A stretch of 64,000 nucleotides of DNA from Burkholderia dolosa (GTDB taxonomy: Bacteria; Pseudomonadota; Gammaproteobacteria; Burkholderiales; Burkholderiaceae), in assembly GCF_902499135.1 (NCBI RefSeq), contig NZ_CABVPR010000032.1, positions 1-64,000 on the forward strand. The letters run 5' to 3'. The position numbers were made by a program, and so were the translations under genes. The notes beneath the pieces are model-generated. The model searched no databases. It had not been told where the DNA came from and saw only the letters and a list, made by a program, of their open reading frames with translations. This document shows, piece after piece, positions 56,110 to 63,000 of the stretch (positions within the stretch are counted from its first letter, which is position 1; every line of letters starts with the position of its first letter).

Positions 56110-56468
56110 CGGCTTCGCGATTGGGCGGCGCCGGCTGCGCGCCGGCTGGGTCGATGGCGCGCTGCTTACGATGACGCGCCGCTCACGCCGATCGACGTGC
56201 GTAGCTCGACGTGCCGCATCTGTACGAGCCGCATGCGCGTGTCGCGCTGCGCGACGCGCGCCGCCCGCGCGTCGCGGGGCCGCGGGTTGCGTCCCGGCAC
56301 GCAGTTCTGGCAGCATCGGCGGGTGCCTGCTTCTCCGATCGCCGCGTGCCGCGGTCGGCGCGCAACCGTCGCCGCCCGCATGAACGCGGCGGCGGCCGAA
56401 GGTTGACTTCGACGACATCGCGCCACTCGTCGCACGCACCCTCCGTTACTTCACCGACGTCATTGTCC
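56110..56468. other. Gap between UspA and DUF985 genes
   Basis: About 360 bases. It contains an inverted repeat GCCGGC-N-GCCGGC after the usp stop near 56130-56150 and one leftward ORF with possible coding character (listed separately). No forward gene is supported before 56469. Confidence 0.45.
56166..56435 (-). CDS. Possible small protein, unrecognised
   Basis: An 89-residue leftward frame from GTG 56435, with GGAGG 4 bases upstream. The C-terminal half (CQNCVPGRNPRP onward) shows strongly G/C third positions, whereas the other frames there do not. A CxxC pair is present. The N-terminal half looks less gene-like, so the start may be internal (ATG at residue 19). No family is recognised; it may also be chance. 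Confidence 0.3.
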   Translation of the reverse strand: MRRVARCRRSQPSAAAAFMRAATVARRPRHAAIGEAGTRRCCQNCVPGRNPRPRDARAARVAQRDTRMRLVQMRHVELRTSIGVSGASS

Positions 56469-56975
56469 ATGCCGATCTCCGCCGCCGACCTGATTCGCCA
56501 GTTCGACCTGCAGCCGCATCCCGAAGGCGGCTATTTCCGCGAAACGTATCGCGCGACCGATTCGGTCGTGCGTCCGGCCGACGGCGCACCGCGCGCCGCG
56601 TCGACCGCGATCTACTATCTGCTGTGCGACGGCGCGTATTCGTCGTGGCACCGGATCCGTTCCGACGAAATCTGGCATTTCTATGCGGGCGACCCGCTCG
56701 AAGTGTGGGTGCTCGACGAGCGCGACGGTCTCACGATCCATCGGCTCGGCAATCCGCTCACGCATCCGGGCACCGTGTTCCAGGCCGTCGTGCCGGCCGG
56801 CCGCTGGTTCGGCGCGCGCTGCGCATCGGCCGAGCATGTCGCGCTCGTCGGCTGCACGGTCGCGCCGGGTTTCGAGTTCGCGGAATTCGAGCTCGCGGAC
56901 GCCGCCGCGCTGGCCGGCGCCTTTCCGGAATACGCGGAACACGTCGCGGCGCTCGCGCAGCGTTCGGAACCGTGA
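56469..56975 (+). CDS. DUF985 cupin-family protein
   Basis: A 168-residue RmlC-like cupin of family DUF985. Diagnostic blocks: LQPHPEGGYFRETYR, STAIYYLLCDGAYSSWHRIRSDEIWHFYAGDPLEV (in pieces) and the C-terminal VAPGFEFAEFELAD. No reaction is established for the family. It stands alone upstream of the DedA-rhodanese gene. Confidence 0.92.
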   Translation: MPISAADLIRQFDLQPHPEGGYFRETYRATDSVVRPADGAPRAASTAIYYLLCDGAYSSWHRIRSDEIWHFYAGDPLEVWVLDERDGLTIHRLGNPLTHPGTVFQAVVPAGRWFGARCASAEHVALVGCTVAPGFEFAEFELADAAALAGAFPEYAEHVAALAQRSEP

Positions 56976-57158
56976 CGTTGCGGGCAGTCGAGCGCGCCGC
57001 GGCTGGCGGCGACAGCGGCACGTTGCGCGCGGCATCCGCCAAACCCGTTTAGAATGCGCGGGGTGCACGGTCGGCGTCCGACATGCCGCGGCGGCCGTGC
57101 GCAGCCGTATCGGCGGCCGGCCCGTCGCACGATCCGCATGTCTTCCAGGAGCGCCGCC

Positions 57159-58184
57159 GTGTGGCACTTTCCCGTTGCGATTCCGTCGTCGCTCGGCCCG
57201 TGGGCCGTGTTCGCGAGCGTGCTGATCACGCAGCTCGGCGTGCCGGTGCCCGCCGTGCCGATGCTGATTCTCGGCGGCACGATGGCGGCGATGGGGCAGG
57301 CGTCGTGGACGAGCATGTTCGCAGCGGCGATCGGCGCGACGATGCTGGCCGATTCGCTGTGGTTCTTCATGGGCCGCACGCGCGGCCGGCGGTTGCTGAA
57401 TGCGCTCGTGCGCTTCTCGCTGTCGCTCGACACGACGCTGCGTTTCGCACGTAACGTGTTCGAAAGGTACGGCGCGCCGCTGCTCGTTTTGTCGAAGTTC
57501 CTGCCGGGGCTCGGCCTCGTGTCCGCGCCGCTGCTCGGCACGACGGCGATCGGCGTCGGCGTGTTCCTGTTGTGGGATCTGGCCGGCGCGTCGCTGTGGG
57601 CGGCGTTCTGGCTCGTCGGCGGCGCGGCGATCCACGATCAGATCGTCCAGTTCGTGCTGTGGGTGCGCGCAAGCGGCGGCACGATTCTCGACGCATTCCT
57701 CGCGATCTTCATCACGTTCCTGCTGTACCGCTGGGTGCGCCGCGTGCAGTTCCGCCGCTGGCTCGCGCAGGTGCGCATCTCGCCGCCGCAGCTCGTCGAG
57801 ATGATGACGTCCGACGAGCCGCCGCTGATCTTCGACGCGCGGCCGCGCGCGATCCGCGAACGCGAGCCGTACCGGATCGCCGGCGCGGTGCCGCTCGATC
57901 TCGATTCCCCCGATCTGCTCGATCCGGAAGTGCTGAAGCGGCCGATCGTCGTCTATTGCGTGTGCCCGAACGAGGCGACCGCGAAGCGCATCGTCGCGCA
58001 GCTGCAGCGCAAGAAGATGATCCACAACATCAAGGCGCTGAAGGGCGGCCTCGACGCATGGGAAAAGCACGGCTATCCGGTCGAGCCGATTCCGGCGGAT
58101 CTCGATGCGTCGCGCTATTTCGTGCGGGCCGCACATGACGCGCTTCCGGGCGAATATACGGTGCGCGCAACGTTGTCGAAGTGA
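57159..58184 (+). CDS. DedA-family membrane protein fused to a rhodanese domain
   Basis: A 341-residue fusion. Residues 1-195 form a DedA/VTT membrane domain (GVPVPAVPMLILGGTMAA, FMGRTRGRRLLN, FERYGAPLLVLSKFLPGLGLVSAPLLG in pieces). After a membrane helix, residues 225-320 form a rhodanese domain (PPLIFDARPRAIREREPYRIAGAVPLDL) with active-loop VVYCVCPNEATAKRI. The GTG start at 57159 has AGGAG 7 bases upstream. DedA proteins act in lipid-carrier or membrane homeostasis; the sulfur-transfer partner of the fused domain is unknown. Confidence 0.92.
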   Translation: MWHFPVAIPSSLGPWAVFASVLITQLGVPVPAVPMLILGGTMAAMGQASWTSMFAAAIGATMLADSLWFFMGRTRGRRLLNALVRFSLSLDTTLRFARNVFERYGAPLLVLSKFLPGLGLVSAPLLGTTAIGVGVFLLWDLAGASLWAAFWLVGGAAIHDQIVQFVLWVRASGGTILDAFLAIFITFLLYRWVRRVQFRRWLAQVRISPPQLVEMMTSDEPPLIFDARPRAIREREPYRIAGAVPLDLDSPDLLDPEVLKRPIVVYCVCPNEATAKRIVAQLQRKKMIHNIKALKGGLDAWEKHGYPVEPIPADLDASRYFVRAAHDALPGEYTVRATLSK

Positions 58185-58253
58185 CGCTGTGAGGCCGTCT
58201 CTGACGGAAAGTGTCCAAAAAGTGTACCAAGCGGCGGACGACAAAAATGACAG

Positions 58254-58294
58254 TGTTCCAATTTCGTGACGGCGTATGGTCATCCATTGGAACA
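58254..58294. promoter_or_regulatory. Widely spaced 9-bp inverted repeat at the island edge
   Basis: TGTTCCAAT at 58254-58262 and ATTGGAACA at 58286-58294 are exact reverse complements; arm starts are 32 bases apart, about three helical turns. The right arm is itself part of CCATTG-GAA-CAATGG. It lies 137 bases before the ribbon-helix-helix ORF, so it could be its operator or mark a recombination site. Confidence 0.45.
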
Positions 58295-58430
58295 ATGGTT
58301 CGAGGAAAAGCCGTTCAAAGAAGCCGCTTGTGCCGCTGCCCCCCGACTCCGCTTGCAGCAGCGCTGATGTCGGTCCTCAGCCTGTGTCGTTATTCAACAG
58401 GTGTGCCGCCCGGACGCGAAGGAAGCCAAA

Positions 58431-58589
58431 ATGAACTCGACCGAAAAACACGTGCACACGAATCTTACTGTCGCAGCGTCAGGGACGTTCAAAAGCGAGG
58501 TTTTGCATGTTGCCCTTGCGAAGAATATGACGCTTTCTCAATTCGTCCGGGAGGCGACCACTTACCGGATTTTCGTCAATATCGAGTAA
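58431..58589 (+). CDS. Small ribbon-helix-helix-like protein
   Basis: A 52-residue ORF with AAGGA 7 bases before the ATG. HVHTNLTVAASGTFKSEVLHVA followed by KNMTLSQFVREATTYRI resembles CopG/Arc ribbon-helix-helix proteins: a beta strand with alternating residues, then two helices with the typical MTLSQFVREA. It may be a DNA-binding antitoxin or mobile-element regulator. Its last 111 bases overlap the 3' end of the opposite-strand ORF. Confidence 0.55.
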   Translation: MNSTEKHVHTNLTVAASGTFKSEVLHVALAKNMTLSQFVREATTYRIFVNIE

Positions 58590-59171
58590 AAAGCACGCAC
58601 GAACCATAAAGCTGCGCACAAGCCGGCGATCGCTGCGATAAAGGCTCAAATGCTGCTTCGTAACTGATTCGCCCGCCTCAATCTTGAATACGCGACAAAT
58701 CTTGTACCGCTCGATTTCTGCATAGGTTAAGAATAATTCACCTTTCTCGTGGTGCTCGTAATCGTATTCTGATACCGCTCTCGCACCAATAATACCATCG
58801 GCAATTTTCTTGCGCTGTACATTGCGTTCATCTTTCAGTTCGTCCAAGTACAATGCATTGTCAATAATCAGAGGTTCGACGGTCGCACCTCTTTCTTCCA
58901 GATACCACAGTACCGCAAGTTGGCAAGATTCCATTTCTCGCTCGCGGAACTTGCGCAACTTCTTCGATATTTCTTTGTGAAGTGCTACGCCTTCTGGATC
59001 ATCCGTATCGCGGTAGCTATACGTTATCGTATCTGGTTGGCGTTTCCCCTGAACATCCAGCGACAGGAGCAATCGGACGGCGAATCGCGCACGTGCGTCC
59101 ATCTGTGATATGGATGTCGGGGTCAGGGCATAACGACTGTAGAAACCGCACACCGTTCCAAAATCCTTCAA
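58479..59171 (-). CDS. Unrecognised 230-residue protein in low-GC DNA
   Basis: An open frame of 230 residues starting at TTG 59171; GTG 59153 with AAGGA about 10 bases upstream and ATG 59102 are alternatives. It is charged and rich in Glu, Arg and Lys, with balanced codon use unlike the GC-rich core. There is no membrane segment, and no family is recognised; it has features such as KKLRKFREREMESCQLAVLWYLEE that suggest helices. The frame stays open upstream into the antisense of the XRE remnant. It overlaps the ribbon-helix-helix ORF at its 3' end. Confidence 0.5.
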   Translation of the reverse strand: MKDFGTVCGFYSRYALTPTSISQMDARARFAVRLLLSLDVQGKRQPDTITYSYRDTDDPEGVALHKEISKKLRKFREREMESCQLAVLWYLEERGATVEPLIIDNALYLDELKDERNVQRKKIADGIIGARAVSEYDYEHHEKGELFLTYAEIERYKICRVFKIEAGESVTKQHLSLYRSDRRLVRSFMVRACFLLDIDENPVSGRLPDELRKRHILRKGNMQNLAFERP

Positions 59172-59205
59172 CTCGGCCGATACCGCCGACGAGATAGCCG
59201 ATTGA

Positions 59206-59436
59206 TCACGATATCGTAGTCTGCGAAGAATTCGGAGGTCTGCGGAGATTTCTCAGGAGCGGCTGGCCGAACTCGCTGGATTTCATCGAACGTATGTGGG
59301 CAACGTGGAGCGTGGCATCGCCAATTTATCGCTTGATGATCTTGAAGCACTTGCATCGGTGCTAAAGGTAGACCCGGCGCAACTTCTTGACGACGAAGGT
59401 GCCGTACCTGATGAGGGCAACGGCATTGATCCATAA
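59206..59436 (+). pseudogene. XRE-family regulator lacking its start
   Basis: Translating this strand after the TGA at 59203 gives a clear XRE HTH: LRRIRRSAEISQERLAEL, then AGFHRTYVGNVERGIANLS and LDDLEALASVLKVDPAQLL, ending at TAA 59436. ATG, GTG and TTG are all absent before the HTH, so the first dozen or so codons are missing. Relatives are small controller-type regulators (HTH of 70-90 residues). It looks like a gene cut at its 5' end by a recombination junction near 59200, or one frameshifted at its start. Confidence 0.7.
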
Positions 59437-59513
59437 CGCGGCAGAAAATGTTGCGTAGCCGCAACGGTACGCAAAATTCTTTTATACAGCGACCAGTGTT
59501 TTAGTTCGGGCGC

Positions 59514-59696
59514 TCAAGAATATGTATTTTCTTGGCCGGATTTATATATTTTCAACAGTCGAATTTCGACATTGTTGCCGACTATCTCGAAATGAGCGCT
59601 GCCCGCCAGACCATAGGCGTCAGACCATGGTTGCCCGCTGTACTCACCATCGGCATCGCGTCTAAGATTGCGTCGCACCCATCTTAATAAAATCAC
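59514..59696 (-). CDS. Possible 60-residue ORF or remnant
   Basis: A leftward frame from GTG 59696 to a TGA. The residues WVRRNLRRDADGEYSG and AHFEIVGNNVEIRLLKIYKS look protein-like, with a likely beta-strand pattern, and codon use is typical of the low-GC island. No Shine-Dalgarno and no family were recognised; it could be the C-terminal remnant of a larger gene. Confidence 0.3.
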   Translation of the reverse strand: MILLRWVRRNLRRDADGEYSGQPWSDAYGLAGSAHFEIVGNNVEIRLLKIYKSGQENTYS

Positions 59697-59825
59697 ATCT
59701 TGTTTTTAATTAATACTTTTAAAAAATGTTGATTATTGAATATTTTTAAAATATCGAGTGCCAGGGCAGAGGAAATCGATGTTCCTCGCGCTTCGCATTG
59801 ATCATTTCTGACAGTGTGCGGTTGT

Positions 59826-59842
59826 CGCTTCTGCTAGAAGCG
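59826..59842. repeat. Perfect inverted repeat CGCTTCT-GCT-AGAAGCG
   Basis: A 7-bp perfect inverted repeat with a 3-base centre, about 185 bases upstream of the CdiA-like start. It is paired with another repeat 23 bases to the right. Confidence 0.5.
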
Positions 59843-59864
59843 CGCAGTGGATAAGAGGGGACCA

Positions 59865-59886
59865 ATTGCGAGCGCTGGCTCGCAAT
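59865..59886. repeat. Perfect inverted repeat ATTGCGAGC-GCTG-GCTCGCAAT
   Basis: A 9-bp perfect stem with a 4-base loop, 140 bases before the CdiA-like start. No U-tract follows. It may be an operator, an RNA structure in the leader, or an old terminator. Confidence 0.5.
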
Positions 59887-60026
59887 CGCGACATGCATGA
59901 GAGGCATTGTTGCTCTGACTATCCGTCGCAAGCTCGTTCAAGACCAGACGGCGAATTGTGTTTGGTCCTGTCGACGCTGAATTCAAACAAGATTGCAAGC
60001 AGGGGCGCAGTGCGCGTCAACGAAGA

Positions 60027-63000
60027 ATGAACAAGAAATGCTATCGGGTTGTGTTCAACCGCGCGCGCGGCGCGCTGATGGTCGTTCAGGAAAACGGTAC
60101 TTCGCCGCGTTCTGCCGGAATTGCGAAAGGAACGACCGCATCGGCCGAAGCGTCGGGCTTGCACGTTGTGTTGCATCCGTTCGCGATCGCCGCTGCATTG
60201 CTGTTCGGTGTGCCGTTGTTCAGCTTCGCGCAAATCGCTCCGACTCCGGGCACGAGCACCCATGTGATCCAGACGCAGAATGGCATCCCGCAGGTGAATA
60301 TTGCGGCACCGTCTGGCGCTGGCGTGTCCGTGAATACATACAACCAGTTCGACGTACAAAGGCCCGGCGCAATTCTCAATAATTCGCCTACGCTGGTGAA
60401 CACACAGCAGGCTGGCTACATTAACGGCAACCCGAACTTCGCCCCGAACCAGTCGGCGCGAATTATCGTCAACCAAGTCAACAGTAATGCGCCGTCTCAA
60501 CTTCGCGGTTATGTTGAGGTCGGAGGAAATCGCGCCGAAGTAATCCTGTCGAATAGCGCCGGTATTCAAGTGGACGGTGGTGGGTTTATTAATACGTCAC
60601 GCGCCACACTGACAACCGGCACACCGTATTACGGCGCTGATGGGTCACTTGCCGGATTCAATGTATCACGCGGCCTGATTTCGGTAAATGGCGCTGGTCT
60701 TAATGCATCGAATGTCGATCAGGTCGATCTGATTGCCCGCGCCGTACAGGCGAACGCAGCTATTTATGCAAAGAATCTGAACGTGATCGCAGGCGCGAAT
60801 CAGGTCAATCACGATACGTTGGCGGCAACGCCGATTGCCGGTGACGGTGCCGCACCGGCAGTCGCAATCGATGTAAGCCAGTTGGGCGGCATGTTCGCCA
60901 ATCGCATTTATCTCGTTGGCACCGAAAATGGTGTCGGGGTCGCAAACGCCGGAACGATCACTGCACAAGCGGGCGACCTGACACTGCAATCCAACGGTCA
61001 GCTTGTACTCACGGGCAAGACGACTGCGAGTGGCAATCTTACCGCAACCGCGAACAGCATTCAAAATACCGGCACGACGTATGCCCAACAGAGCGCAAAC
61101 GTTTCAGCAACCGGCGCAATATCGAACGGCGGCACACTGGCCGCGCAGCAAAATACGACGGTCACCGCAGGCAGCATCAATTCGACCGGGACGCTCGGCG
61201 CAGGTGTGAATAACGACGGTTCAGTCGGAGAAAGCGGCGATCTGAATCTGTCGAGCAGCGGCCAAGTGACGGCGACGGGGCAGAACGTCGCAGGTGGTAA
61301 CGCGTCGATTTCAGGCAGTGCGGTCAATCTCGCAGGCAGCAAGACGGCTGCGAACGGCAACCTCTCGCTGAACGCGAATGCCGGCGACCTGAACCTTTCG
61401 AATGCGACAACGAGTGCGCAGGGCGCACTCAATGCGAACGCAGCGGGTGCGTTGATCAACGATCACGGCACGCTGTCGAGCCAAGGCAACGCAACGTTGA
61501 CCGCAGGCAGCATTTCGAACCAAGGTGGCAAGGTATCGGCGCAAGGTCCGCTGAACGTGCAGTCGAACGGCGCAATCGCGAATCAGGGCGGCACGCTGGT
61601 TTCCGAAAATGCGATGCAGGTGCGCGGCGGTGCGATCGCGAACAACCAAGGCACGATCCAGAGCGCGGCCGGAATGAATATTTCGGGAAGCTCGTTGGAC
61701 AATTCGGCCGGTCGCGTTACATCGTTGAACGGTGATGGTCTGTCGATCACGACGACCGGGCAATTGGTCAATGCGACAGGGACGACAGCTGCAGGTGCGC
61801 AGGGCGGTGTGATCGGTGGTAACGGCGGCGTCAATGTGCAAGCCGGAACCGTTGCTAACCACGGTGCGATTACCGCGCAGACGGACCTGCAAGTTGGTGC
61901 GCAGTCTGTCGATAACGGCAGCGGTGCGATGTCCGCCGGTCGCAATGCGACGATCAACGCCGGTGCGCAGTTGACGAACGGGTCGGGTAGCATCGCGGCC
62001 GGACAATCGGCAGCGGTGAGTGCAGCAACGCTGAGCAATGATGCGGGTTCGGTGCAGGCAGCGCAGTTGTCTCTTGCTGCGACGAACTTATCGAACCACG
62101 GCGGCTCGATTACACAAACCGGGACCGGCGCAATGAATATCGCCGTCTCGAACACGCTCGATAATTCGAGCAACGGCGTTATTCGGACCAACAGTACGGA
62201 CCTGAACCTGACGCCCGCGACGCTGATCAACGACCACGGGAAAATTACTCACGCAGGCAGCGGTACGTTGTCGATCACAACCGGTGCGATGTCGAATCAC
62301 GGCGGTACGATCGCGACAAATGGCGCGTTGGGCCTGAAGGCGGCTGCTGTTTCGAATAGCGCCGGAACGCTGGCCGCGCAGCGACAGGCGGCGCTCGACG
62401 TGCAATCGCTCGATAACCATGCGGGCGGCTACGTCGGTGCGGACAGTATTACGCTGAAGGCTCAGGGCGCTGTCGATAACCGTGCGGGCACGCTCGAAGC
62501 GAACAACGGCGTTTCAGTAACGGCCGACAGTCTCGCGAATGATGGTGGTTCGCTTAAAAACGTGGGCACGAGCGCGCTGTCGGTCACGACGACAAACGCG
62601 CTGACGAATACAGCGGGCGGCGCCATTGGCGGCAACGGTGATGTATCGGTGTCGGCAGGCAGCGTCGATAATTCGAACGGATCGCTGTTGGCGGCGCAAT
62701 CGCTGTCCGTGCAGTCGAACGGTCAAATTGCGAATGCCGCTGGTCTTGTTCAGTCGAACGGCAATCTGTCGCTTCGCGCGCAAGGTGCTGTGGTCAATAG
62801 CGCGGGTCAAATTGAAGCGAACGGCGCAACGTCTACGCTCGCCGTCTCGGGTTCCAGTGTCGATAATAGCAACGGACGTATCGCGAATATCGGCAGCGGT
62901 GTGACGACAATCGACGGCGGCGTGTCGATCACGAACACCAACGCGTCCGGCAAGGCCGGTGCGGGTACGATTGGCGGAAACGGCGATGTGACGCTGACTG

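Larger units (their letters stand above)
59437..60026. other. AT-rich leader region of the CdiA-like gene
   Basis: The most AT-rich stretch in the window, including runs such as TTTTTAATTAATAC and TATTTTTAAAATATCG at about 59700-59756. It probably contains the promoter for the exoprotein and may be a target for H-NS/MvaT-like silencing. It also holds a weak leftward ORF and two hairpins, listed separately. No cdiB-type transporter gene is present. Confidence 0.5.

Noticed and set aside
59746-59931. 61-residue leftward ORF in the CdiA leader
   Set aside because: No Shine-Dalgarno, overlaps both hairpins, no family resemblance; probably chance.
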